Assembly: GCF_034427455.1 (NCBI RefSeq)
Contig: NZ_JAXQNN010000001.1
Coordinates: forward strand, 310,001-374,000
DNA: 64,000 nucleotides
Origin: Jeotgalibacillus haloalkalitolerans
GTDB taxonomy: Bacteria; Bacillota; Bacilli; Bacillales; Jeotgalibacillaceae
Direction: 5' to 3'
The translations under genes and the position numbers were made by a program. Of the stretch, positions 46,176-55,447 are shown piece by piece; position 1 is the stretch's first letter, and each line of letters begins with the position of its first letter. The notes beneath the pieces are model-generated. The model ran no database searches. It saw only the letters and a program-made list of their open reading frames with translations, and was not told the DNA's origin.

Positions 46176-46406
46176 ATGTATCTTACAACAAAAGAATTAG
46201 CAGCTTATCTGGATATGTCCGAACAGTTGATTTTACAGTTAATTTATGAAAATAAAATCAGAGCTGTTCACGATGGACAGCAATATCTTATTAATAAAGA
46301 ACAATTCAACCAGCATTTAAAGCAGGTGGAGAAGGTAAAGGAACTCATAGAAGAGTGGAAAAATGAGCCGATTCCTGAAAGTCCTGATGTGAAAGATGAA
46401 GACTGA
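46176..46406 (+). CDS. Small excisionase-type helix-turn-helix protein
   Basis: This 76-residue protein begins MYLTTKELAAYLDMSEQLIL and has the winged-helix pattern of the HTH_17/excisionase family at residues 1-50, followed by an acidic tail (ESPDVKDED). The ATG at 46176 has GGGTG eight bases upstream; a GTG at 46167 overlaps it. A clear TATAAT (46121-46126) could be its -10 box. No integrase is nearby, so a phage role is not supported. The next gene begins 19 bp downstream in the same direction. Confidence 0.75.
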   Translation: MYLTTKELAAYLDMSEQLILQLIYENKIRAVHDGQQYLINKEQFNQHLKQVEKVKELIEEWKNEPIPESPDVKDED

Positions 46407-46425
46407 GAGAAATGGAGGTGCCCAG

Positions 46426-47625
46426 ATGATAACTTTTACCAGAAAGCTGAAGGAAAAGCTTGAATCAGCTGATCTGAATCAGATTTGGCCTGGTTTTCAG
46501 TTAACCGCTTATGCGCTTTATAATCATGAATATGTGTATTTATTCAATCATCCAATTTGTGAGGCGAAGGATGAGCCGCTGGTTTTTGAGTGGGATAAGC
46601 GGTTTGTTGGCAACACGCTGATTTTGTTTGAGGATGTGCCAACTGCAATCGTTAATGTTGAAAAGCCGGGTTCTTTTGAAGGAAATTATGCAGTATTAGT
46701 GCATGAGCTATTTCATGGCTACCAGACGCTGATGGATGAAAAGAGATTTCCGGATGAATTACTGGGTGTACAATATCCGCTTCTCGAAGAAAACATCAGT
46801 CTCAGGCTTGAAGAGAGAACGGTTTTACGTGCAGCAGTTGAAGCCTCTGCACATGAGGAGAAATATAATCAGTTAAAGCGTTTTGTTTCTTTAAGAGAAA
46901 AGAGAAGAGAACTTCTTGGGGAATCACTGAACTATGAAAACCTGATTGAAACAATTGAAGGTCCTGCATGGTATGCGGAAATGAAGGCGTATGCATCACT
47001 TCATCAGCAGTCCGATGCTGAGAACTGTTATAAGGAAAAACTGCTTCATCATGAAGAAGCAGAACTGCATCTGCGAAAAAGCTGCTACAGCTCCGGATTA
47101 GCGCTATGTTTATTACTTGATGACCTTTACCCGGCCTGGAAGCAGAAATACTTTTATGAAGAGTGTACACTGTATGACTGTATTAAAGAAAAAGCAGGTA
47201 TGTGTGAAAATGCCGGAACACAGTGTGATCATAAGTTAATGGGGGAAGCTGCCAGGATCTATCAGCTTGTCCAGGAGTCAAGAATGAAAACCATCCAGTC
47301 CTTTTCAGATTTTGACGGCTATCAGCTGACAATCGAAGGACCCATGAGAGCGGTATTTTTTGATCCGATGAATATGGTGAATGTCGATCATCAGCTGCTG
47401 CATCAGTATTTTGTGACCATGCAGATACAGGAGCGGGAGTATCTGATTAATCAGCCTGCACTGACTCATTATTCGCAGTCAGTCTTGCAGGCGGATAAAC
47501 TGCAGCTGAATCTGACAGAGAAACCGTTGATCAATAAAGGGTCTGTAAATATACCTGGGATAGGAGATTTCCGGGGAAGTATAATTGAAGATGGGAAAAA
47601 ACTCAGGCTTATGTTAGCGAATTAA
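46426..47625 (+). CDS. HExxH-containing putative metallopeptidase of unknown family
   Basis: This 399-residue soluble protein has a zinc-binding HELFH motif (VLVHELFHGYQ, about residues 97-107). Downstream EGPAWYAEMKAYASLH contains Glu residues spaced like a third gluzincin ligand. No signal peptide or membrane segment is visible, so it would act in the cytoplasm. A Cys-rich patch (YEECTLYDCIKEKAGMCENA) lies mid-protein. I recognise no named family. GGAGGTG precedes the ATG at 46426. Its likely operon partner is the small HTH protein upstream. Peptidase activity is inferred from the motif only. Confidence 0.68.
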   Translation: MITFTRKLKEKLESADLNQIWPGFQLTAYALYNHEYVYLFNHPICEAKDEPLVFEWDKRFVGNTLILFEDVPTAIVNVEKPGSFEGNYAVLVHELFHGYQTLMDEKRFPDELLGVQYPLLEENISLRLEERTVLRAAVEASAHEEKYNQLKRFVSLREKRRELLGESLNYENLIETIEGPAWYAEMKAYASLHQQSDAENCYKEKLLHHEEAELHLRKSCYSSGLALCLLLDDLYPAWKQKYFYEECTLYDCIKEKAGMCENAGTQCDHKLMGEAARIYQLVQESRMKTIQSFSDFDGYQLTIEGPMRAVFFDPMNMVNVDHQLLHQYFVTMQIQEREYLINQPALTHYSQSVLQADKLQLNLTEKPLINKGSVNIPGIGDFRGSIIEDGKKLRLMLAN

Positions 47626-47631
47626 AATTAG

Positions 47632-47668
47632 AAAAGCTGCAGGATCAGATCTGATCCTGCAGCTTTCA
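47632..47668. terminator. Bidirectional terminator, perfect 17-bp palindrome
   Basis: AAAGCTGCAGGATCAGATC is self-complementary across its centre and flanked by A and T runs. It separates the HExxH gene from the convergent dehydrogenase gene. Confidence 0.88.
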
Positions 47669-47670
47669 TT

Positions 47671-48462
47671 TCAGTCTTCAGCAGCATCCTTCTTCACAAA
47701 AGCATGTCCGCCTACATATTTATAATCATCCGGATGACCGAATGAATCAGGAACTTCATCCAGATATTCATTTGCATCGTCAACCGGTGCGTAGCCAAGC
47801 GGATTATCAGCATCTACTGTGAAAAAGCTCTGCTTGTTATTTGAAATGCCGTAGATCGTTACGACTTCATTGATTTCAGCGGTAATAGACTTACGGACAA
47901 GCTGGGTAAGGTCTGCATAGCTGAGCCAGATCATCAGATGCTCTCTTGAATCCGGTTTTTCCACGCATCCGCAGATCCGCAGGTTTACAACCTCCATCCC
48001 GAACTTATCATGATAAAGCTTTCCAAGGTCCTCATTATAGACCTTGCTTAAGCCGTAAAATGTGTCGGGACGTGTTTCCGTTGTTGTATCATAAGGTGCA
48101 TCTTGTGCAGGCAGAAAGCCGACTGCGTGAATACTGCTCGCATAGACGATCCTTTTGACACCGTGCTGCCGGGCTGCTTCGTAAATGTGATACGTGCCCC
48201 GGATATTCGCATCCAAAATCTCTTCAAATTCATTCTCAACAGGTAAGCCTCCAAAGTGCAGGACCGTTTCTATATCATGCTCTCTGAAAATACCCTCGAT
48301 TGCCTCGTAATCATTTAGATCTGCCTCTATAAATGGCAGTTCTTTTGGAAGCTCATCAGAAGTCGAGCGGTTTGTCAGGACCAGTTCAAAATCATCTTTC
48401 AGCGCATGGGCCAAAACCGTTCCAAGTCCGCCTGAAGCGCCTGTTAATAACACTTTCCCCAT
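47671..48462 (-). CDS. NAD-dependent uronate dehydrogenase-like SDR
   Basis: This 263-residue enzyme has the NAD motif VLLTGASGGLGTVLAHAL at the N-terminus, HFGGLPVENEFEEILDANI, catalytic Ser in VYASSIHAVGF and Tyr-Lys in YGLSKVYNEDLGK. The later RICGCVEKP and MIWLSYADLTQLV segments match the uronate dehydrogenase (Udh) family, which oxidises glucuronate or galacturonate to lactones. Length fits Udh. A perfect cre box lies 88 bp upstream, consistent with a catabolic role. The specific sugar acid is not readable. Confidence 0.82.
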   Translation of the reverse strand: MGKVLLTGASGGLGTVLAHALKDDFELVLTNRSTSDELPKELPFIEADLNDYEAIEGIFREHDIETVLHFGGLPVENEFEEILDANIRGTYHIYEAARQHGVKRIVYASSIHAVGFLPAQDAPYDTTTETRPDTFYGLSKVYNEDLGKLYHDKFGMEVVNLRICGCVEKPDSREHLMIWLSYADLTQLVRKSITAEINEVVTIYGISNNKQSFFTVDADNPLGYAPVDDANEYLDEVPDSFGHPDDYKYVGGHAFVKKDAAED

Positions 48463-48549
48463 TTTATCTCACTGCCTTTCTGTATCAAGTCATGCTTGTA
48501 CCTTTCCCTTTTTTAAACAATACAACCCGGATTTTCAAAAAAACTTATT

Positions 48550-48563
48550 TGTAAGCGTTATCA
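48550..48563 (-). promoter_or_regulatory. CcpA cre box of the uronate dehydrogenase-like gene
   Basis: TGTAAGCGTTATCA matches TGWNANCGNTNWCA at all defined positions. It is 88 bp upstream of the 48462 start. It could also affect the divergent aspartokinase, but that start is 334 bp away. Between it and the repeat (48564-48710) I see only AT-rich promoter-like DNA. Confidence 0.72.
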
Positions 48564-48710
48564 ATTTAAATATTCAGCAAATAAGGGTGACACAGTGATG
48601 TGAACCTTGTATACTTGTCATTAAAATCTTTCTAGAAAATACAAGTGTTTTTATGAAAAGGACAAATGTGTTTTGTTAATACAGATCCTGTTACAGAACA
48701 TTAACCAGAA

Positions 48711-48874
48711 ATTCTGTTAAAGCCATTATTGTATGTGCACAGCTGATGATAGGAGCGGAAGGGGGCGGCTCGCAGTAAGGGACGTGTGAGGTCTAGGCGA
48801 AGCCTGCGGGCTCACCGCCCGGCCGCGGAAAGCGTTCCCCTGGAGCGGAGATCATCAGCCAATTTAACAAAGCT
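48711..48874 (+). repeat. Intergenic hairpin repeat, family A, ending at the aspartokinase ribosome-binding site
   Basis: Ends are TCTGTTAAAG on the left and TTTAACAAAGCT on the right. The element lies between any promoter and the aspartokinase start, so it is probably transcribed as part of the leader. Confidence 0.87.
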
Positions 48875-48896
48875 AAAACAAAGGAGTTTTGCCTTC

Positions 48897-50267
48897 ATGA
48901 AAGTAGTAAAATTTGGCGGCAGTTCAGTCGCAAGTGCCACTCAGTACAAAAAAGTCGCCTCTATCTTAGCAGCAGATCCTGAGCGTAAAGCAGTGATTGT
49001 CTCAGCACCTGGCAAACGGCATGAAGGAGATACAAAAACAACCGACCTATTAATCCGTCTCGCTGAGAGTGTAGGAGAGCGGGACTTTGATGAAGCTGCT
49101 TTCCAGGCAGTTTTAAAAAGGTACCAGGACATTATTGATGAACTGGAGCTTGATTCTTCATTAATGACAGAAGTGGAAGGGCATCTTCATGAAGTCATTT
49201 CAATGTACAGACAGTCCAAGGATCGTCTGCTTGATGGGTTAAAGGCGAGCGGGGAAGACCTGAATGCCAAAGTGATGTCAGCTTACCTAAAGTCACTGGG
49301 CAGAAAAGCGACTTATATTTCGCCTAAAAGAGCAGGTATGATCGTAACGGATGAACCGGGCAATGCACAAATTCTGCCGGAGTCATATCCTGAGATTGCC
49401 AAACTGAGAGATGTTGAAGGTATTCTTGTCATACCGGGATTCTTTGGATACTCATATGAAGGGAATATCGTCACGTTCCCTCGTGGCGGCTCTGACATCA
49501 CAGGTTCAATCATCGCAGCAGGCCTTGATGCAACCGAATATGAAAACTTCACTGATGTAGACTCTATTTACTGTGTCAGCCCAAAAATGGTTGACCAGCC
49601 GCGCGAGCTGAAAGAGCTGACTTATCGTGAAATGCGGGAGCTTGCATATTCAGGCTTCTCCGTGTTCCATGACGAAGCCTTGCAGCCGGTTGTGCATAAA
49701 AAGATTCCGGTTTGCGTAAAAAATACAAACCGTCCTGAAGCAAAAGGTACAAGAATCGTCGCAAGCCGTGAACTTGACGGACAACCGGTAATCGGAATCG
49801 CAAGCGATGAAGGCTTCTGCAGTATCAACATGACCAAATATCTGATGAACAGAGAGCTCGGATTCGGCCGTAAGCTGCTCGCTATTTTAGAGGATGAGGG
49901 TGTATCGTATGAACATACGCCATCAGGAATTGATAACATGTCTGTGATTTTGCGCTCTCACCAGCTATACAACGGTCAGGAGGCCCGCGTATTAAACCGG
50001 ATTCGTGAAGAGCTGCATGTGGAGGACCTGTATGTCGAGCGTGATCTTGCCATGATTATGGTTGTAGGGGAAGGCATGAACCAGACAATCGGAATCGCCT
50101 CAAAAGCCACGCAGGCACTCGCTGAAGCTGGTGCAAATATCAAGATGATTAACCAGGGATCAAGCGAGGTTAGCATGATGTTTGGAGTGAATGTGGCAGA
50201 CGTTGAAAAGGCGGTACGGAGTCTCTATCATATTTACTTTCCGGCTGAGGTTGGGCATGAGGCGTAA
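48897..50267 (+). CDS. Aspartokinase (lysine/threonine-pathway type, YclM-like)
   Basis: Aspartokinase phosphorylates aspartate at the start of the lysine, threonine and methionine pathways. The N-terminus MKVVKFGGSSVASATQYKKV and the GRGG-type loop FPRGGSDITGS are the ATP- and aspartate-binding motifs. A C-terminal pair of ACT domains (VIGIASDEGFCSINM and AMIMVVGEG) carries feedback control. The 456 residues without a second catalytic domain resemble the monofunctional class III enzyme (YclM/ThrD). The true ATG at 48897 has AAGGAG ten bases upstream; a longer reading frame that runs back into the repeat is not real. No lysine riboswitch is present. Confidence 0.93.
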   Translation: MKVVKFGGSSVASATQYKKVASILAADPERKAVIVSAPGKRHEGDTKTTDLLIRLAESVGERDFDEAAFQAVLKRYQDIIDELELDSSLMTEVEGHLHEVISMYRQSKDRLLDGLKASGEDLNAKVMSAYLKSLGRKATYISPKRAGMIVTDEPGNAQILPESYPEIAKLRDVEGILVIPGFFGYSYEGNIVTFPRGGSDITGSIIAAGLDATEYENFTDVDSIYCVSPKMVDQPRELKELTYREMRELAYSGFSVFHDEALQPVVHKKIPVCVKNTNRPEAKGTRIVASRELDGQPVIGIASDEGFCSINMTKYLMNRELGFGRKLLAILEDEGVSYEHTPSGIDNMSVILRSHQLYNGQEARVLNRIREELHVEDLYVERDLAMIMVVGEGMNQTIGIASKATQALAEAGANIKMINQGSSEVSMMFGVNVADVEKAVRSLYHIYFPAEVGHEA

Positions 50268-50300
50268 TGTTGTAGAGTCTGGACTTTTGTGAATGACTGG

Positions 50301-50480
50301 TGAAAAAGATGGAGAGCGGCTGATGGAAAAGTGTTGGCCGCTGATGGGAATAATCTTACGTTGAGGGAATAACGGCCTGAATTGAAGGATAAAAGACGAT
50401 ATAAAGTGAAATGAAGGAATTACTTCTCATATTGAAGGGATCATTTCAGGATTGAGGGAATCCTTTGAACAATTGACGCT
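50301..50480 (+). repeat. Degenerate phased repeat array 1 (20-21 bp period)
   Basis: A TGAAGG/TGAGGG/TGATGG core recurs at 50301, 50321, 50342, 50362, 50383, then 50412, 50433, 50453 and 50474. Steps are 20 or 21 bp, with one 29-bp step. The consensus is roughly ATTGARGGAATCATTTC. It fills the convergent junction between aspartokinase and amylase and contains no gene. Confidence 0.75.
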
Positions 50481-50554
50481 TTTTTCACCAAATTGATTAA
50501 AAAACTATATCCCATTTTCAACCCGTGTCACGTTTCAAAATAGACACACTAAAT

Positions 50555-50583
50555 AAAAACCGGAGACATCCACTGTCTCCGGT
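50555..50583. terminator. Bidirectional terminator at the amylase end
   Basis: ACCGGAGACA and TGTCTCCGGT form a stem around five bases, with A-run upstream and ATTTTTT downstream. Confidence 0.9.
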
Positions 50584-50596
50584 CATTTTTTATCTA

Positions 50597-52054
50597 TTAT
50601 TCAGCCGGCAAAGCCCATACCGATACACTGCCCGCCTGAACAGGGAACGTACCATATCCCTCATCATCAATTACCACAGGCTCATCAATCGAGTTCGTAT
50701 AATCCGTCCACTCTTCACCAGCACGATGTTCACCGACAAACATTCTTTTTTCACCTTCATCACCAACTGTCACAACGACTGCACAGCCGGATCCTTCAAT
50801 TTCCTCTACGCCGCGCCTGACCCAGCCGATTGTTGCAGGATGATCAAAATAGTCGTCCTGCTCACCGTAGGCACGATGATAGCGCGCGTAAATAAGCGGA
50901 TCAATTGCTTCACGTTTATCCTCAATCGGATTCTCTCCATCAATCCCGAAATAATCCCCGTAGAATACACAAGGGTAACCATCTGCACGAAGCAGAACGA
51001 GTGCATACGCACTTTGCTTGAACCAGTCCTGCACCCACGACTCAAGAGACTCGCCAGGCTGGGAATCATGGTTATCAACAAATGTCACAGCATTCATCGG
51101 GTATTCGCCCACAAGCGTTCCTTCAAAGAGTGTAGATAGATCAGCTTCACGGCCTGCTTCTGAAATGCGGTGAAGCTTGTAGTGTAACTGAACATCAAAT
51201 AAATCAAGCTGATAATCGGTTTCTTCCAGGAAGTTTCCGCAAGCCTCGATATCTTCGTTCCAATATTCACCGACCATATAGAAGTTGCCATCGCGATGTT
51301 CTTTCACCTGTCTGATAAATTCATCAATAAATTCATGACTGATATGTTTAATGGCATCAAGGCGATAACCGTCAGCATCAAGCATATCTGACATCCATTT
51401 CCCCCAGTTAACCATTTCATCACGGACTTCAGGATGGTTGTAATCAATGTTTGCAAACATCAGATAATCATAATTTCCAAACTCATCATCCACCTGATCA
51501 TTCCAGTCTTTTCCCTCACCGACAATCTTGAAAAAGCCTGTTCTTTCTTCACGGGCATCAAAGTCTGTCCCGTTAAAATGGTCGAAGTTCCACTGGAAAT
51601 CAGAGTATTTACCATCTCGTCCAGGAAAAGTAAACTTTGTCCAGCCTTCAATCTCAAATGGTTCAGAGATTTCTTCAAGACGGTTCTCAGCGTCTACTTC
51701 AATGACCTGAAATGTTTCTTTTTCATCCGCTCCGGCTTTATGGTTCATCACGACATCCACGTAGACCTGAATACCATTATCATGGCAGGCCTGAATGGCT
51801 TCGTGAAGTTCGTCTTTCGTACCGTATTTCGTTCTGACGTCGCCTTTTTGATCGAACTCTCCCAGGTCGTACAGGTCATATACGCCATAGCCGTTATCAT
51901 CAGGTGATTCGCCTTTTGTAACAGGAGGAATCCAGACTGCGTCAATTCCGCTGGCTTTCAGTTCAGGTGCAGCATCCCTTAGTCTTTTCCAGTGGTCACC
52001 GTCTGCAGCGACGTGCCACTCGAAGAATTGAAGCATTGTGTGATTTCTTTCCAC
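50597..52054 (-). CDS. Cytoplasmic alpha-amylase, GH13 family
   Basis: This 485-residue enzyme hydrolyses alpha-1,4 glucan links. It has no signal peptide, starting MERNHTMLQFFEWH, so it acts on internal maltodextrins or glycogen. The catalytic residues are Asp in GYRLDAIKH, Glu in MVGEYWNED and Asp in TFVDNHDSQ; VDVVMNHKAGAD is conserved region I. The domain order is a (beta/alpha)8 barrel with a calcium-site B domain, then a C-terminal beta domain. It resembles liquefying Bacillus alpha-amylases (GH13_5) without secretion. GGAGGAATTC precedes the start. It is monocistronic and convergent with aspartokinase. Confidence 0.93.
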   Translation of the reverse strand: MERNHTMLQFFEWHVAADGDHWKRLRDAAPELKASGIDAVWIPPVTKGESPDDNGYGVYDLYDLGEFDQKGDVRTKYGTKDELHEAIQACHDNGIQVYVDVVMNHKAGADEKETFQVIEVDAENRLEEISEPFEIEGWTKFTFPGRDGKYSDFQWNFDHFNGTDFDAREERTGFFKIVGEGKDWNDQVDDEFGNYDYLMFANIDYNHPEVRDEMVNWGKWMSDMLDADGYRLDAIKHISHEFIDEFIRQVKEHRDGNFYMVGEYWNEDIEACGNFLEETDYQLDLFDVQLHYKLHRISEAGREADLSTLFEGTLVGEYPMNAVTFVDNHDSQPGESLESWVQDWFKQSAYALVLLRADGYPCVFYGDYFGIDGENPIEDKREAIDPLIYARYHRAYGEQDDYFDHPATIGWVRRGVEEIEGSGCAVVVTVGDEGEKRMFVGEHRAGEEWTDYTNSIDEPVVIDDEGYGTFPVQAGSVSVWALPAE

Positions 52055-52104
52055 GTGAATTCCTCCTCTGAATAAAATAATTCAATTGTTTAGTCGTAAA
52101 TCAT

Positions 52105-52190
52105 TGGCGGTTGATCTCCGCTTCAGGCGGACGCTTTCCGTGGCCGGGCGCAGGAGTCGCCCCCTTACGCTCCAATCAACGCTGTGCATT
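52105..52190 (-). repeat. Intergenic hairpin repeat, family A, shortened copy
   Basis: A reverse-strand copy with the central GTGTGAGG...CGGGCTCACC part deleted, leaving GTTGATCTCCGCTTCAGGCG and GTCGCCCCCTTACGCTCCAA. It lies upstream of the ABC exporter gene. The remaining 52191-52357 contains the hairpin described next. Confidence 0.8.
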
Positions 52191-52289
52191 ATAAGATAGT
52201 GAATTTATGCACATTTAAATATTAATAAAATGATTATAGTGCAAGTTAAGTAATCAGACAATTTTGAATCTATTTTGTTTCGTTAATCG

Positions 52290-52313
52290 AAAATAGTGGT
52301 GGCACTATTTTTT
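52290..52313 (+). terminator. Hairpin ahead of the ABC exporter gene
   Basis: AAAATAGTG and CACTATTTT form a stem with a four-base loop and T6. It could be an attenuator, a terminator from upstream, or an operator; the transcription start is not clear. Confidence 0.5.
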
Positions 52314-52357
52314 GGTTGCTGTAAAATAATAGTTACATATTTCACAAGGGAGTACGA

Positions 52358-54079
52358 ATGATGTTAAAAAGATTCTTTTCTTACTATAAGCCACATAAAA
52401 AGCTGTTTTTGGCTGATTTCAGCTGCGCCGTAATCGTAGGGATTCTGGAGCTCGGCTTTCCGCTTGCGGTGTCATGGTTTATTGACTCGCTGCTTCCTGA
52501 AGGGAACTGGCAGGCGATTACCTGGGTCAGCTTTTTGCTCCTGTTTCTCTATCTCTCAAGTACCTCTCTTCAGTACGTTGTAAACTATTGGGGTCATAAA
52601 CTCGGGATTAATATTGAGACAGATATGCGCCAGGAGCTGTTTGAGCATGTACAGCGGCAGTCGTTTTCATTTTTTGACAATACGAAGACCGGTCATATTA
52701 TGAGCCGGATCACAAACGACCTGTTTGATATCGGGGAAATGGCGCACCACGGTCCCGAGGATTTATTTATTGCGGTGATGACATTTATCGGCGCGTTCTG
52801 GATTATGCTGACGATCAACGTGAAGCTTGCGCTGATCGCGATTATTGTTGTGCCGTTTCTGATCTGGCTCATTACGTATGCAAATATCAAAATGAATACG
52901 GCGTGGAAAATGATGTACAGCAATATTGCTGAAGTGAATGCCCGTGTTGAAGATAGCGTGTCAGGGGCGCGCGTTGTTCAGTCATTTACAAATGAACAGC
53001 ATGAGATTAAGCGTTTTACAACAGATAACCGTCATTACCGTCAGTCTAAAGTCGGCGCATACAAAGTGATGGCGTTCAGTCTGTCGGGTATGTATATCAT
53101 GACGCGTCTGATTGTACTCGTTGTGCTTGTATTTGGGGCATACCTGAGTCTCAATAACGAGCTGTCTTATGGGGAGCTTGTCGCATTTGTTTTATATATC
53201 AATGTGCTCTTTAAGCCGATTGATAAAATCAGCGCACTGCTAGAGATGTATCCAAAAGGAATGGCAGGTTTCAAACGCTTTACAGATCTGCTTGACCAGG
53301 CTCCTGTCATTACAAACCGCCCGGATGCAAAAGAGGTCGATCATTTAGAAGGGGAAATTGAATTTGATCACGTGTCCTTCAGCTATGATGATCAGAAAAA
53401 GGTGCTGAATGACATTTCATTGAAGTTGAACCGCGGAGAAACTGTTGCATTTGTCGGTCCATCCGGAGCGGGGAAGACAACGATCTGCTCTCTGATTCCA
53501 AGGTTTTATGATGTAAACGAAGGTGCCATCAGAATTGATGGGATCGATATCTGTGACATGACGAAGGAATCGCTCAGAAGTCAGATTGGGATTGTGCAGC
53601 AGGACGTCTTCCTTTTCACGGGAACGCTCCGTGAAAACATTGCATACGGAAAGCTTGATGCAACAGAGGAAGAAATTCAGGAAGCTGCAAGGAAAGCGAA
53701 CCTGCAGTCAGTCGTGGATGGACTTCCGCTTGGCTATAACACACAGATCGGTGAGCGCGGATTAAAGCTCTCAGGCGGTCAGAAGCAGCGGATTGCCATT
53801 GCAAGAATGTTCCTGAAAGATCCTTCTATTCTGATTCTTGATGAAGCAACTTCAGCGCTGGATACTGAGACAGAGGCGATGATTCAAGGCGCAATTGAAG
53901 AGCTTGCAAAAGGGCGTACAACGCTAGTAATCGCTCACAGACTTGCGACGATCAGGAAAGCGGACCGCGTTGTTGTGGTAACAGAAGAGGGGATTGCAGA
54001 AGACGGCACGCATGCCGAACTGCTTGAGCAGGATGGGATATTTGCGAATCTGCACCGGGTTCAGTATGAGCAGGTGTGA
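52358..54079 (+). CDS. ABC exporter half-transporter (fused permease and ATPase)
   Basis: This 573-residue protein has six membrane helices in about residues 1-300 and a nucleotide-binding domain after about 330. Motifs are Walker A FVGPSGAGKTTI, Q-loop in VQQDVFLFTGTLRENIAYG, signature LSGGQKQRIAIARM, Walker B ILILDEATSALD and H-loop IAHRLAT. It works as a homodimer or with a partner and exports lipid or drug-type substrates. The layout matches Bacillus YfiC/BmrA-type exporters. No second half-transporter lies beside it. The start has AAGGGAG upstream. Confidence 0.93.
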   Translation: MMLKRFFSYYKPHKKLFLADFSCAVIVGILELGFPLAVSWFIDSLLPEGNWQAITWVSFLLLFLYLSSTSLQYVVNYWGHKLGINIETDMRQELFEHVQRQSFSFFDNTKTGHIMSRITNDLFDIGEMAHHGPEDLFIAVMTFIGAFWIMLTINVKLALIAIIVVPFLIWLITYANIKMNTAWKMMYSNIAEVNARVEDSVSGARVVQSFTNEQHEIKRFTTDNRHYRQSKVGAYKVMAFSLSGMYIMTRLIVLVVLVFGAYLSLNNELSYGELVAFVLYINVLFKPIDKISALLEMYPKGMAGFKRFTDLLDQAPVITNRPDAKEVDHLEGEIEFDHVSFSYDDQKKVLNDISLKLNRGETVAFVGPSGAGKTTICSLIPRFYDVNEGAIRIDGIDICDMTKESLRSQIGIVQQDVFLFTGTLRENIAYGKLDATEEEIQEAARKANLQSVVDGLPLGYNTQIGERGLKLSGGQKQRIAIARMFLKDPSILILDEATSALDTETEAMIQGAIEELAKGRTTLVIAHRLATIRKADRVVVVTEEGIAEDGTHAELLEQDGIFANLHRVQYEQV

Positions 54080-54093
54080 TGGGGGACGGTTGG

Positions 54094-54210
54094 TTCGTGA
54101 AAAAATGGCGTATGTTCTTAGAAACGCAGGTAGTGTTCGTAGAAAAACGTGCATGGTTCTTATAAAATAATCAATCTTCGTAGAAAAAACAGAGTGGTTC
54201 TTAGAAAAGT
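54094..54210 (+). repeat. Degenerate phased repeat array 3 (21 bp period)
   Basis: A TTCTTAGAAA or TTCGTAGAAA core recurs with TTC at 54094, 54115, 54136, 54157, 54177 and 54198. Steps are 21, 21, 21, 20 and 21. The core is partly palindromic (TTCTNAGAA). The array fills the convergent junction between the ABC exporter and lactate dehydrogenase. Confidence 0.75.
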
Positions 54211-54255
54211 GTAATAAGACCTAATCCGTCACTCTGCCGCGAAACGACTCCATCT

Positions 54256-54291
54256 AAAAAGCAGCTGTTGCCACCGCAACAGCTGCTTTTT
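54256..54291. terminator. Bidirectional terminator at the ldh end
   Basis: AAAAAGCAGCTGTTG and CAACAGCTGCTTTTT form a perfect 15-bp stem with a six-base loop. Confidence 0.94.
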
Positions 54292-54294
54292 CAA

Positions 54295-55347
<1,053 letters not shown>

Positions 55348-55410
55348 TTAAAAGAATCTAAATAGCTTTATCCTCACATACCCAAAGAAATGGAAGACAA
55401 ACATATAAAG

Positions 55411-55445
55411 AACCCCTGATTCTATAACAGAGTCAGGGGCGTTAC
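55411..55445 (-). terminator. Terminator of the pullulanase gene
   Basis: On the minus strand CCCCTGACTCT pairs with AGAATCAGGGG (one mismatch), followed by TTCTTT. Confidence 0.85.
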
Positions 55446-55447
55446 TT

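Noticed and set aside
46176-46406. Phage excisionase.
   Set aside because: The HTH type fits, but no integrase or other phage gene is near, so only the fold is claimed.
48786-48896. An N-terminal extension of aspartokinase by 37 residues.
   Set aside because: The extension lies in the family A repeat, is Arg/Ser-rich, and the real ATG at 48897 has AAGGAG before it and begins the conserved KVVKFGGSSV motif.
48463-48896. Lysine riboswitch for aspartokinase.
   Set aside because: No lysine aptamer blocks are seen; the leader is the family A repeat.
50525-51139. A 204-residue plus-strand reading frame opposite the amylase gene.
   Set aside because: It is antisense to strongly conserved amylase codons and its product resembles no protein.
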